From a virus: a DNA stretch of 40,039 bases. How positions within the stretch are numbered: position 1 is the first letter of the stretch; each line of letters starts with the position of its first letter. A model generated the notes under the pieces. The model saw only the letters and a list, made by a program, of their open reading frames with translations. It made no database searches and was not told the origin of the DNA. The position numbers and the translations under genes are program-made. The stretch lies in IMG/VR virus record IMGVR_UViG_3300044956_001540, positions 1-40,039 of that record. The stretch is one strand, 5' to 3'. Of this stretch, positions 21,608-29,218 are shown one piece after another.

Positions 21608-22525
21608 ATGGCGATCACCGCCGCAACCAAGACCTCGGACTTCGAGGGCTTCCTGAGCCCCGCCGAGTCCGCCCCGATCTTCGACGACGCCCGTCGCCAG
21701 TCGGTCTTCCAGCAGCTCATTCCCCAGACGCCGCTCGGCATCAACGGGCAGAAGGTGCCGGTCGTCACGACCAAGCCCACCGCCAACTGGGTCGGCGAGG
21801 GTGGCAAGAAGCCCGCCACCGCAATGGGCATGGACCTGCTGTTCATCGAGCCCAAGAAGCTCGCGGCCATCGCCGTGCTCTCGGCGGAGGTCGTCCGAGC
21901 CAACCCCGGCAACATCAACGGCCAGCTCCGCCCGTACCTCGCCGAGGCGTTCTCGATCGCCTTCGACCTCGCGGTCGGCTACGACGTCGGCGGCGACGGC
22001 ACCGGCACCAGCCCCTTCGAGAACCCGCTCTCGGCGACCACGAAGTCGGTCGAGCTCGGCACCTCCACGCAGGCCAACGGCGGAATCCACGGCGACCTCG
22101 TCGCTGGCATGAAGCTGCTGGTCGACGACGGCAAGAAGCTGACCGGCTTCGGGCTGGACGACACCCTCGAGCCTGACCTGTGGGGCGCGGTCGACACCAC
22201 TGGCCGCCCGCTGTACACCGAGCTGCCCACCGACGCGACGTCGCAGACCATCGCCCGGCCGGGCCGCCTGCTCAACCGTCCGTCCTTCATGGGCGAGGGC
22301 GTCGGGCGCGGCACCACGAAGGCGTTCGGCGGCGACTTCCGCAAGGCCGCCTGGGGCGTCGTGGGCGGCATCTCCTACCGCGTCTCGACCGAGGCGACCG
22401 TCACCATCAACGGCGCGCTGACCTCCCTGTGGGAGAACAACCTCGTCGCGGTCCTGGCCGAGGCGGAGTACGGCTACGTCAACTCCGACGTCGAGAGCTT
22501 CGTCAAGTACGTCGACGCGGCCTGA
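21608..22525 (+). CDS. Major capsid protein (HK97 fold)
   Basis: 305 aa with AGGAGG upstream. Pattern of the HK97-type capsid family: flexible N-terminus, QSVFQQLIPQTPLGINGQKVPVVTTKPTANWVGEGG (E-loop region), MDLLFIEPKKLAAIAVLSAEVVRANP spine helix and the P-domain end VSTEATVTINGALTSLWENNLVAVLAEAEYGYVNSDVESFVKY. No cleaved delta domain is seen; the separate scaffold takes that role. Confidence 0.96.
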   Translation: MAITAATKTSDFEGFLSPAESAPIFDDARRQSVFQQLIPQTPLGINGQKVPVVTTKPTANWVGEGGKKPATAMGMDLLFIEPKKLAAIAVLSAEVVRANPGNINGQLRPYLAEAFSIAFDLAVGYDVGGDGTGTSPFENPLSATTKSVELGTSTQANGGIHGDLVAGMKLLVDDGKKLTGFGLDDTLEPDLWGAVDTTGRPLYTELPTDATSQTIARPGRLLNRPSFMGEGVGRGTTKAFGGDFRKAAWGVVGGISYRVSTEATVTINGALTSLWENNLVAVLAEAEYGYVNSDVESFVKYVDAA

Positions 22526-22662
22526 TGTCCGACGCAGTGAAGGTGACGCTGCCCTCCGGTGCCGTCGTGACCTGCTCGGCAGAGCAGGCCAAGCGGTACC
22601 GGGCCAGCGAGCCGAAGAAGGCGCCAGCCAAGAAGGCCGCGTCCAGCAAGTCCGAGCAGTGA
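22525..22662 (+). CDS. Small lysine-rich protein after capsid gene
   Basis: 45 aa, TGATG-coupled to the capsid gene. A short beta start (VKVTLPSGAVVTCSAEQAKRYRA) and a Lys/Ala tail (EPKKAPAKKAASSKSEQ). Small proteins of this kind follow the capsid gene in many actinophages; role unknown, possibly head decoration or DNA contact. The Lys/Ala tail resembles that of the protein at 24321. Confidence 0.74.
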   Translation: MSDAVKVTLPSGAVVTCSAEQAKRYRASEPKKAPAKKAASSKSEQ

Positions 22663-22681
22663 CAAGTGAGGTGGAGTCGCC

Positions 22682-23119
22682 ATGACCTACGCAACGCCGG
22701 AGGACGTCGCAGTGGCCTTGCGCGGCTCCACCTCCGTCACCGATGCCGAATCGGTTCAGTGGCAAGCATGGCTGAATCGCGTGGAGCGAAGCATCGCCGC
22801 CGCGTTTCGTCGCGCCGGTCTGAATCTAATTCAGCAGATCGGTCTCGACGCACCCCCGGCTGACGAAGTCGCTGACGTCGAGGTCGCAGCCGTGATCCGC
22901 AAAATCGACAACCCTAAGTGGGGACGCACATCGCAGACCCGCAGTGTTGACGACGGCTCAATCACGTACCGAAATGAGGGGCTTACGGCCAATGCCGATC
23001 CGCTGGCTCTCCTGCCAGCAGAGATTGCCGACCTCCTCCCCGCATCCAGTGCGACGGCTTTCTCCAGTCGACCTGCCTTCCAGTCGGATCGAATCCGCGA
23101 TCCACAGGAGTGGTTGTGA
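22682..23119 (+). CDS. Head-to-tail connector (gp6/gp15-like adaptor)
   Basis: 145 aa. An N-terminal helical bundle (YATPEDVAVALRGS...SVQWQAWLNRVERSIAAAFRRAGLNL) and the middle VADVEVAAVIRKIDNPKWGRTSQTRSVDDGSITYRNEG match adaptor proteins that dock under the portal. First of four neck genes in standard order. GGTGGAG precedes the ATG. Confidence 0.88.
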   Translation: MTYATPEDVAVALRGSTSVTDAESVQWQAWLNRVERSIAAAFRRAGLNLIQQIGLDAPPADEVADVEVAAVIRKIDNPKWGRTSQTRSVDDGSITYRNEGLTANADPLALLPAEIADLLPASSATAFSSRPAFQSDRIRDPQEWL

Positions 23120-23538
23120 GCCTTTTCGGCGACGAGCTTCAGGCTGTCCTGCTCGAACTCCGCCAGATGGCCGAGGCACGCATGACGGCGACGTGCCTCG
23201 TCGAACGAATCGTCGGCGGCCGCGGTGAGATGGATCCGGAGACACTTCGCTACGCGGCCGTGAACACCGAGATCATCTACGAGGGTAAGTGCCGCATCCA
23301 GGATCGGCGTGATCGCGATGTGTCTGACGATGCTGGCGAGCGCGACCAGCGGCTCGGCGCCCGGTCCCTCCACCTGCCGATCGAAGGATCGGCCGACGTC
23401 TCCGTGCGGGACATCGTCACCATCGTCGCCAACCCAGACGACGAAGGAATGACGGGCCGTGTGTTCACCATCGACGGACGTCATGAGAAGTCTCAGGCCA
23501 CCGCGCGGCGCCTGCCGATCGTGGAGGTGACCGGATGA
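23116..23538 (+). CDS. Head-tail stopper-like protein (DUF6093 pattern)
   Basis: 140 aa from a GTG with AGGAG 5 nt upstream. A short helical start, then beta-rich sequence (ARMTATCLVERIVGG, YEGKCRIQDRR, LHLPIEGSADVSVRDIVTIVANPDDEGMTGRVFTIDGRHEKSQATARRLPIVEV) typical of the small barrel stoppers that close the head until the tail joins. Confidence 0.82.
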   Translation: MSLFGDELQAVLLELRQMAEARMTATCLVERIVGGRGEMDPETLRYAAVNTEIIYEGKCRIQDRRDRDVSDDAGERDQRLGARSLHLPIEGSADVSVRDIVTIVANPDDEGMTGRVFTIDGRHEKSQATARRLPIVEVTG

Positions 23539-23915
23539 CTAAGTGGGACACCAGCGAGCTTGATCGGCTGGCCGCGGACCTGTCTGGCGCGCCCGGTCGG
23601 ATCCAGCGGCAGGCGCCGAAGGTGTTCGAGGTCGCGGCCAACAAGATCAAGAAGGGCATGGCTGCGGACGCGACGGGCCACCGCCACCTGCGCAGCCTTC
23701 CGGCTCATGTGTCATATGACCGCCAGGGGCTGCTGCGCTTCGAGATCGGCTTCGACAAGAAGGGGCAGGGCAACCTCGCGAACTTCGCGGCGTTCGGGTC
23801 CATCAACAACGCACCAGTCATGGACCACCGCGCCGCCATGCGTCGCGAGCTCCCGAGTCTCGTGCGCTATCTCGGCGACGAGGGCGAGGAAGCTGCGATC
23901 GGCGGCCGACGATGA
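23535..23915 (+). CDS. Neck protein (HK97 gp10-like)
   Basis: 126 aa, ATGA-coupled. Pattern LDRLAADLSGAPGRIQRQAPKVFEVAANKIKKGMAADATGHRHLRSLPAHVSYD...EIGFDKKGQGNLANFAAFGSINNAPVMDH is the HK97 gp10 family of tail-completion proteins at the head-tail joint. Confidence 0.88.
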   Translation: MTKWDTSELDRLAADLSGAPGRIQRQAPKVFEVAANKIKKGMAADATGHRHLRSLPAHVSYDRQGLLRFEIGFDKKGQGNLANFAAFGSINNAPVMDHRAAMRRELPSLVRYLGDEGEEAAIGGRR

Positions 23916-24307
23916 CCGACGCGGTTGTCCTGGCGAGCCTGGCGACAGTCCCGCACCTGACCGTGTACGACGGCAAGGTCGACGCCGATGAAGCGGCCAA
24001 GGTCATCGCGGTACCCCTGCCCTACGTCGTGTTCTGGTCGTCGCCCGGCTACGACAACGACGAGCGGTTCGACGGCCGCGCGAATGGCCGCGTGCTCGAG
24101 TTCCAGCTCACTGGCGTGGGCGAGACGCGCGAGCAGGCCAAGGCGGTCCTGGATCGCGCACGCCAGCACCTGAACCGTCGGCGCATCGGCAGAGGGCTCT
24201 GCAAGCGATCCGACGACAACCAGATGGTCCGGCGCGATGACACGTACACGCGCCCAGGCGGCGGCCCTCTCTTCTACGGCGTCGACCGCTACACCCTTCC
24301 AATCTGA
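23912..24307 (+). CDS. Tail terminator protein
   Basis: 131 aa. PYVVFWSSPGYDNDERFDGRANGRVLEFQLTGVGETREQAKAVLDRARQHLNRRRI shows the alternating sheet-helix of the tail-terminator family (lambda gpU type), which caps the tail tube and joins it to the neck. Fourth neck gene, just before the tail tube genes. Confidence 0.87.
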   Translation: MTDAVVLASLATVPHLTVYDGKVDADEAAKVIAVPLPYVVFWSSPGYDNDERFDGRANGRVLEFQLTGVGETREQAKAVLDRARQHLNRRRIGRGLCKRSDDNQMVRRDDTYTRPGGGPLFYGVDRYTLPI

Positions 24308-24320
24308 CCAGGAGGTCACC

Positions 24321-24566
24321 ATGACGTTCCAGGACGTTCAGAAGGTGCGCGTGAAGCACCCCGTGCTCGGCGAGTTCAACGTGCGCCGCGTGTACGGCGA
24401 CCTGACCCAGATTGACAAGTCGGCCACCCGTCCCGGCGGCGAGGAAGTTCCCGCCAAGCCCAAGACCACCGTGGCGAAGAAGGCCGCGGCGACCGCCAAG
24501 AAGGCGGACCCCACCCCCAACGGCGGCGAGCCCGCCAGCGATCCCAAGGAGGGCTCGATCTCATGA
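24321..24566 (+). CDS. Small Lys/Ala-rich tail-region protein
   Basis: 81 aa with AGGAGGTCACC before the ATG. A compact start (FQDVQKVRVKHPVLGEFNVRRVYGDLTQIDKSA), then a disordered tail with TVAKKAAATAKKAD. Overlaps the major tail gene by ATGA. Its role is unknown. Confidence 0.74.
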   Translation: MTFQDVQKVRVKHPVLGEFNVRRVYGDLTQIDKSATRPGGEEVPAKPKTTVAKKAAATAKKADPTPNGGEPASDPKEGSIS

Positions 24567-25078
24567 CCGTCTCCATTCCCGAGAGCGTCCAGGCCGAGGG
24601 CAACGTGAAGGTGGTGTTCGTTCCGACGATCGCCAGCCTGTCTTCGCCGTCCGCCGCTGCGCTTAACGCCGGTACTGACATCTCTTGCTACCTGATGCCT
24701 GACTGGGACGGCGCGACCGGCACGCAGAACACCGGTGAGTCGCGTCGGTTCTGCTCCCGTCAGACGTTCCAGCGGATGGGCCGTGAGCAGTGGTCGATCG
24801 CGCCACTGTCCTACACCTACGATCCGCAGAACGCTGGCGGCGACGCGAACGCCGTGTACGACGCGCTCGCCCAGGGCAACGAGGGCTACCTCGTGTTCGG
24901 CTACGGCATCGAGCCCGCCAATGACTTCGCCAGCGGAGACGTCGTGGACATCTACCCGGTCGAGGCCGGCCTGCAGTCGAAGGCCGCTCGAGGCACGGAC
25001 GAGTTCGCGCCCCTGACTGTCATGCAGACCCTCGGCGTCATCGGCCCTCGGGTCGAGGACGCGGTCCTGGCTGCCTGA
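24563..25078 (+). CDS. Major tail (tube) protein
   Basis: 171 aa, beta-rich: VKVVFVPTIASLSSPSAAALNAGTDISCYLMPDWDGATGT, then FCSRQTFQRMGREQWSIAPLSYTYDPQ and EGYLVFGYGIEPANDFASGDVVDIYPVEAG, as in actinophage tube proteins with an Ig-free single domain. Location between the tail terminator and the frameshifted chaperones, with a strong hairpin right after it, supports the call; tube protein needs high, separate expression. Confidence 0.92.
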   Translation: MTVSIPESVQAEGNVKVVFVPTIASLSSPSAAALNAGTDISCYLMPDWDGATGTQNTGESRRFCSRQTFQRMGREQWSIAPLSYTYDPQNAGGDANAVYDALAQGNEGYLVFGYGIEPANDFASGDVVDIYPVEAGLQSKAARGTDEFAPLTVMQTLGVIGPRVEDAVLAA

Positions 25079-25089
25079 CGCGACGCGTG

Positions 25090-25120
25090 GGGCGGGCGTT
25101 CTTGCTCGGGGCGCCCGCCC
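25090..25120 (+). terminator. Hairpin after the major tail gene
   Basis: GGGCGGGCG (25090-25098) and CGCCCGCCC (25112-25120) form a perfect 9-bp GC stem with a 13-nt loop, starting 12 nt after the stop codon. A smaller stem (TGCTC 25121-25125 with GAGCA 25130-25134) follows at once. There is no U-run, common for actinobacterial terminators. Partial termination here would lower chaperone and tail-tip expression relative to head and tube genes. Confidence 0.72.
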
Positions 25121-25150
25121 TGCTCACCCGAGCATCCGAGCAGGAGAGAC

Positions 25151-25711
25151 ATGACTAGTCACCGCCGCACAGAAACGGTCGCCCTTTACCCGGGCGAGTA
25201 CGAGCAGTCCCTGGTCACGGCCATGCAGGACGCCGAAGACGCGGCTAGGCGTGAAGCGCTTGCTGGCGGCATCCGGTTCGGCCAACGCTCACCCGCGCTG
25301 GCGGCGGCCGCGAAGTTCGACGAGCTGCGCGATTCACCCCCTGAACCGGTCGACTCGGTGACTCTCTCGCAGGTCGGCTACCTCGACTGGGACGACCTTC
25401 TGGCGCTGCACCCTCCGCGCGAGGACCAGGCCGGTGACCTGGCGCATGGCGTGGACATGAGCAGTTTCCCGCGCGCAGTGCTACACCTCTCCCTGGTTGA
25501 CCCGGATGCGTCGGGCGACCTCGCGGAACGGCTTCGCGTCGGCGAGGCGCGTCTCCGCGCCCTGAATCCGTCGCGCATTCAGTACCTCAAGCTTGAGTCG
25601 AAAGCGTGGGGCCTGAACAACGAGGACTTGAATCTCCCAAAAGAGTCGCTCGTCTCGCTGATGACCCAGAGGCGAGGCGACGACTCCGAGCAGCGCGCCG
25701 AGCAGGGGTAA
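25151..25711 (+). CDS. Tail assembly chaperone G
   Basis: 186 aa. The fold pattern (VTLSQVGYLDWDDLLALHPPREDQAGD...FPRAVLHLSLVDP...DLAERLRVGEARLRALNPSRIQYLKLESKAWGLNN) is that of siphophage G-type chaperones, which coat the tape measure during tail assembly. A slippery heptamer at 25636 near its 3' end allows a -1 shift into the following frame. The N-terminus of 80 aa is charged and helical. Confidence 0.88.
   Translation: MTSHRRTETVALYPGEYEQSLVTAMQDAEDAARREALAGGIRFGQRSPALAAAAKFDELRDSPPEPVDSVTLSQVGYLDWDDLLALHPPREDQAGDLAHGVDMSSFPRAVLHLSLVDPDASGDLAERLRVGEARLRALNPSRIQYLKLESKAWGLNNEDLNLPKESLVSLMTQRRGDDSEQRAEQG
25636..25680 (+). promoter_or_regulatory. Programmed -1 frameshift signal
   Basis: C CCA AAA (25636-25642) is in phase as X XXY YYZ with the G frame, so tRNAs can re-pair on CCC AAA after slipping back. 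Seven nt downstream, 25650-25658 pairs with 25672-25680: a 9-bp stem with one G-U pair and a 13-nt loop. Both spacer and stem size are those of known -1 signals. Confidence 0.87.
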
Positions 25712-26115
25712 GCCTCAGGACGTTTGAAGGCTGGTCACCGACCGAGGTGCACGAGCATCGCGACCAGGACGGTCGCGTCATCGGCACTACGGTCGTCCGA
25801 CGTGAACCGGAGTTCGACGACCGGCTCCGCGCCGAGTACCTGGCCGAGGTGGGCTACGACGATCGCTGCTGCAGGTCGTGCGGCAACTTCGACACGCTCG
25901 TCGAGGTCAAGGAGTCCCAGCGTCACGTGACTTGGGACGAGCACGGCGGGCGCGTCATGGACGTGCACCACTTCATCTGCCTCGCTTGCGCCTCAACGGA
26001 CATCATCAAGCGCGACTTCGAGAAGCGGTACGAGAAGGTCGAGCCGAAGCCCGGTCAGGCCAGCCCGACCGACGGCCGTCTCATCGTGGCGGCACCGCTG
26101 TCAGCCGAGGGGTGA
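25642..26115 (+). CDS. Tail assembly chaperone T-frame extension (GT product)
   Basis: Reached by -1 frameshifting: 164 residues of G are followed by 157 residues from RVARLADDPEARRRLRAARRAG, giving a GT protein of about 321 aa. The extension holds SLRTFEGWSPTEVHEHRDQDGRVIGTTVVRREPEFDDRLRAEYLAEV and then a two-pair zinc motif (CCRSCGNFD ... FICLACAST), ending in a basic helix. G and GT together act as tail-length chaperones in the lambda paradigm; the zinc part suggests a specific contact with the tape measure or tail tube. It ends 15 nt inside the convergent lipoprotein gene. Confidence 0.8.
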   Translation, partial: RVARLADDPEARRRLRAARRAGVSLRTFEGWSPTEVHEHRDQDGRVIGTTVVRREPEFDDRLRAEYLAEVGYDDRCCRSCGNFDTLVEVKESQRHVTWDEHGGRVMDVHHFICLACASTDIIKRDFEKRYEKVEPKPGQASPTDGRLIVAAPLSAEG

Positions 26116-26478
26116 GCCGACCGCTTCGCAGGCAGAGTCCAGGCTCTCAAACGCTGCCAACTCCGCCCGCCGAGCCTCCAGCATTGAATCAGTGCCGGCG
26201 GAGTCGACCGCCTGCTGATAGGCGTCGCGTAGTCGCGTCAACACCGCCCTCGCCTCTGGCTGCGAACTCTTGACCAGGTCCGCAGCGCGGTCGCGCAGTG
26301 GCGCGTAGTCCGCCTGTTCAATCGGTTGCTCCTTGCCAAGCGCCGATACCTCGACGCAAGCCTCAGCGAGCGTCATCTGCGTGGCCTTGCTGGTGGCCTC
26401 AGGCGGCGAGTTCTCTGCGGCCTGAGAACACCCGCCCAGGCACAGAAGCGCGCCGGCTAACACAAACATCAACTTCAT
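26101..26478 (-). CDS. Leftward lipoprotein (candidate superinfection exclusion)
   Basis: 125 aa, the only leftward gene in the structural region. MKLMFVLAGALLCLGGC is a lipoprotein signal: K2, hydrophobic stretch and lipobox L14-G-G-C17. The mature part is helical and polar with two cysteines (EACVEVSALG.., LDSACEAVG) that could form a disulfide outside the membrane. A TAGGCT box ends 6 nt before the ATG, implying its own leaderless promoter, so it can be expressed in the lysogen. A surface lipoprotein coded beside the tape measure recalls phage lipoproteins that block incoming phage DNA injection (such as Ltp of TP-J34), but no sequence similarity is claimed. Host fitness factor is the alternative. 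Confidence 0.8.
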   Translation of the reverse strand: MKLMFVLAGALLCLGGCSQAAENSPPEATSKATQMTLAEACVEVSALGKEQPIEQADYAPLRDRAADLVKSSQPEARAVLTRLRDAYQQAVDSAGTDSMLEARRAELAAFESLDSACEAVGSPLG

Positions 26479-26484
26479 CGCCGC

Positions 26485-26490
26485 AGCCTA
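26485..26490 (-). promoter_or_regulatory. Leaderless -10 box of the lipoprotein gene
   Basis: TAGGCT on the minus strand followed by 6 nt and ATG. The small gap between this gene and the divergent tape measure gene (43 nt) leaves space for little else. Confidence 0.42.
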
Positions 26491-26521
26491 GTCGCTGCTG
26501 ACGGATACCGGGAGGTGCTCA

Positions 26522-29218
26522 ATGGCTGACCGGTCCGTGAAGGTTGTCCTGGATGGCGACGTTAGTCGCTTTAACCGCGCTCTCCTTGGCGCAGCGGCCA
26601 CGACGAAGGCGTTCAGCAAGGAGCTGGACACCTCGACGGACCGTGCGGCGAACCTGACGCAGTCGATCTTGGCGATTGGCCCCGCTCTGGTGCCGATCGC
26701 CACGGCGGCGGTGCCTGCCATCGCCGGGCTGTCGAATCAGCTTGCGATGACTGCGGGCGCTGCGGGTGTTGCTGTTCTGGCCTTTTCGGGCGTGGGCGAG
26801 GCGCTCAAGGCGGTCAACGACTTCCAGGTGGAGCCGACCACGGCCAACTTCGAGAAGTTGCAGCAGACGATGGACTCGCTTGGTCCGGCCGGGCGTGACT
26901 TCGTGGCGTACCTGCAGTCGATCCGCCCGGAACTGCAGCGACTGCAGGACGTCGCCCAGGAAGGCTTGTTCCCGGGCCTGCAGGTCGGCATCGACGAGCT
27001 GATGACGCAGGCGCCCCAGGCTGAGCGCATCGTCAGCGAGATCGCCTCCGCGCTGGGTCAACTGGGGGCCGAGGCTGGCGCCAGTCTGGCCGGGCCACGC
27101 TGGGAAGAGTTCTTCAACTTCCTCGAGGCCGAAGCCAAGCCCACGCTGCTGGACATGGGCCGCACGGTCGGCAACCTCGCCGACGGGTTCGCTCAGCTCT
27201 GGATGGCATTCGCGCCGACGTCGGCGAACTTCTCGCGCTCGTTCCTGCGCATGTCGCAGGACTTCGCATCGTGGGCGAGCACGGTCGACGAGACCCAGGG
27301 TTTCCAGGAGTTCCTGGACTACCTGGACCAGACTGGCCCGCAGGTCTGGGACACGCTCGGCGCTCTCGGCAATGCCCTGCTGCAGGTGGCCGAGGCCGCC
27401 GCACCTGTGGGCGCCGCCGTGCTGCCGATCATCGAGATCTTGGCTGACGGGATTGCGTTGATTGCCGACTCCGACGCTGGCCCTGTGCTCATCGGCATCG
27501 CTGCGGGCATCTCGGCGATCTCTCGTGCAGTCGCGCTGTACAACGTGGCGAACGGGTCGGCGCTCGCGACTCTGCTGGCGGGTACTCGCGCCGGCGGCGC
27601 GGTTCGGCAGGCCAAGGATCTCGGTGGCGCGTACCGCGAGTTCGCAACCACCGTGGACTTCGCTGCCGAGCGCGCTCGCACTGGACGTGAGCCGATCAAT
27701 CGGCTGTTCACGGCCCTCGGTGGCGCGGGCAAAGTGGCCGCTGGCATGGGTGCTCTGGCGTTCGCGGCGTCCGACCTGGACGACAGTCTCGGGCTGGCGA
27801 ACACGACGATGCTCGCCCTGGCCGGGTCTGCGTTCGGGCCGTGGGGCGCCGCAGCCGGCGCGGCCGTCGGCATCACCCGCGACCTGTCCGCTTCGACTGA
27901 CAAGCTCTCCGGGGCGCTGGACGCAGCGAACCGTGCTGCCGACGGCGGAACGATCGAGCAGCGCAACGCGGCGATGGCGGCCTTGCGCGAGGAGATCGAG
28001 AAGGCGCAACAGGGCGAGGCCGGATTCGGCCAGCGCATCGCCGAGTGGGCCGAGAACGCGCAGAGCGCAGACACGGCGACCCGCGGGCTGGCTGGGATCG
28101 TCGACAAGTTCACGACGTCCTCGGCAGAGGCGGGCAGCGAGCTCGGTGATCTGGAGAAGAAGCACGCTGCAGCCAGGCGCGAGGCGGACGACCAGAAGAT
28201 CGCTGAGGCCGGGCTTGAGAACGCTATGTCGGACGCCAGCGACTCCGCGCGTGAACAGACCGCGGCGCTGCTCGACAACATCGATGCACTGAACGCGCGA
28301 CGCGATGAGGTGCTCAAGTCGCTGGACAACGAACTCGCCTACGAGGCGGCCATCGACGAGGCCGCGAAGGCTGCGCGCGACGGGGCTGACAGCGTCGACA
28401 AGACGACCGAGGCGGGCCGCACAAACCTTGGGCTGCTTTACGACCTCGCCGAGGCGTGGAATGCACAGACGCCAGCACAGCAGAGTGCTGCAGGGGGTGC
28501 AGCCAGGGCTCGCCGGGCATTCATCCAGTCGGCTACGGGCATGGGGATGGCGCGGCGCGAGGCTGAGCGCCTCGCGGACCAGCTGCTCGACATCCCGCCG
28601 GCCGTCTCGACGCGCGTGACCCTGTACGGCGCACCGGAAGCCGGCTCGGCACTCCAGGGCGTCCTGGATCGAATCAACGCGCTCCCGTCGCAGAAGACCA
28701 TCGGCATCAAGGTGGTTGGCGGCACGACGACTCGTCAGGCGGACGGCGGTTTCTGGGAGGGGCGCGTCACGGCCCGCGCGGACGGCGGGTTCGACGAGTA
28801 CGGCCGGCCCGTTCCCCGCACCCCTCAGATCCGGGCCGGCTCTCAGGGCGTCGTGCAGTGGGGCGAGCCTGAAACCAACTGGGAGGCGTACATCTCGGGC
28901 AAGCCCGGGATGAAGGAGCGCAACGTCGGCGTGCTGATGGAGGCTGCGAGTCGTCTCGGGGTTCTCGACCGACTTAACGTGCGCCGCTACGCCGACGGTG
29001 GTCTTGCTGCGAACCCTGTCCGCGTATCTTCGCCCGGCGCCGGCGCCTCCATGCCGCCGAGCGTGACGGGGAACTGGAGTGCGTCCCTGAAGGGCGCGCA
29101 GGTGCAGATCGGCGCCGATGGTCTCGGGACCTTTGTGTCCGGCGTCGTCAAGGCAGAGCTCGACGGCGAGGCCAAGTACCAGGACCGGAACAAGCGAGCA
29201 GGACGGGGCAACCGATGA
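26522..29218 (+). CDS. Tape measure protein
   Basis: 898 aa, the longest gene, with GGGAGGTG before the ATG. It sets tail length and probably guides DNA through the membrane. The pattern is typical: a helical start (VKVVLDGDVSRFNRALLGAAATTKAFSKELDTSTDRAANL), hydrophobic stretches (AMTAGAAGVAVLAFSGVGEAL; AGPVLIGIAAGISAISRAVALY), long coiled coils (REEIEKAQQGEAGF; EKKHAAARREADDQKIAEAG) and a C-terminal Gly-rich part with ADGGFWEGRVTARADGGFDEYGRPV. No peptidase domain or lysozyme motif noticed. Confidence 0.95.
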   Translation: MADRSVKVVLDGDVSRFNRALLGAAATTKAFSKELDTSTDRAANLTQSILAIGPALVPIATAAVPAIAGLSNQLAMTAGAAGVAVLAFSGVGEALKAVNDFQVEPTTANFEKLQQTMDSLGPAGRDFVAYLQSIRPELQRLQDVAQEGLFPGLQVGIDELMTQAPQAERIVSEIASALGQLGAEAGASLAGPRWEEFFNFLEAEAKPTLLDMGRTVGNLADGFAQLWMAFAPTSANFSRSFLRMSQDFASWASTVDETQGFQEFLDYLDQTGPQVWDTLGALGNALLQVAEAAAPVGAAVLPIIEILADGIALIADSDAGPVLIGIAAGISAISRAVALYNVANGSALATLLAGTRAGGAVRQAKDLGGAYREFATTVDFAAERARTGREPINRLFTALGGAGKVAAGMGALAFAASDLDDSLGLANTTMLALAGSAFGPWGAAAGAAVGITRDLSASTDKLSGALDAANRAADGGTIEQRNAAMAALREEIEKAQQGEAGFGQRIAEWAENAQSADTATRGLAGIVDKFTTSSAEAGSELGDLEKKHAAARREADDQKIAEAGLENAMSDASDSAREQTAALLDNIDALNARRDEVLKSLDNELAYEAAIDEAAKAARDGADSVDKTTEAGRTNLGLLYDLAEAWNAQTPAQQSAAGGAARARRAFIQSATGMGMARREAERLADQLLDIPPAVSTRVTLYGAPEAGSALQGVLDRINALPSQKTIGIKVVGGTTTRQADGGFWEGRVTARADGGFDEYGRPVPRTPQIRAGSQGVVQWGEPETNWEAYISGKPGMKERNVGVLMEAASRLGVLDRLNVRRYADGGLAANPVRVSSPGAGASMPPSVTGNWSASLKGAQVQIGADGLGTFVSGVVKAELDGEAKYQDRNKRAGRGNR

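Noticed and set aside
24321-24566. Lys/Ala-rich tail of this protein and of the one at 22525 as nucleoid-type histone-like tails
   Set aside because: The tails are short and common as flexible ends of phage structural proteins.
26519-28165. Long leftward frame (548 aa) opposite the tape measure gene
   Set aside because: Arg-rich low-complexity shadow; no start signal, no domain.
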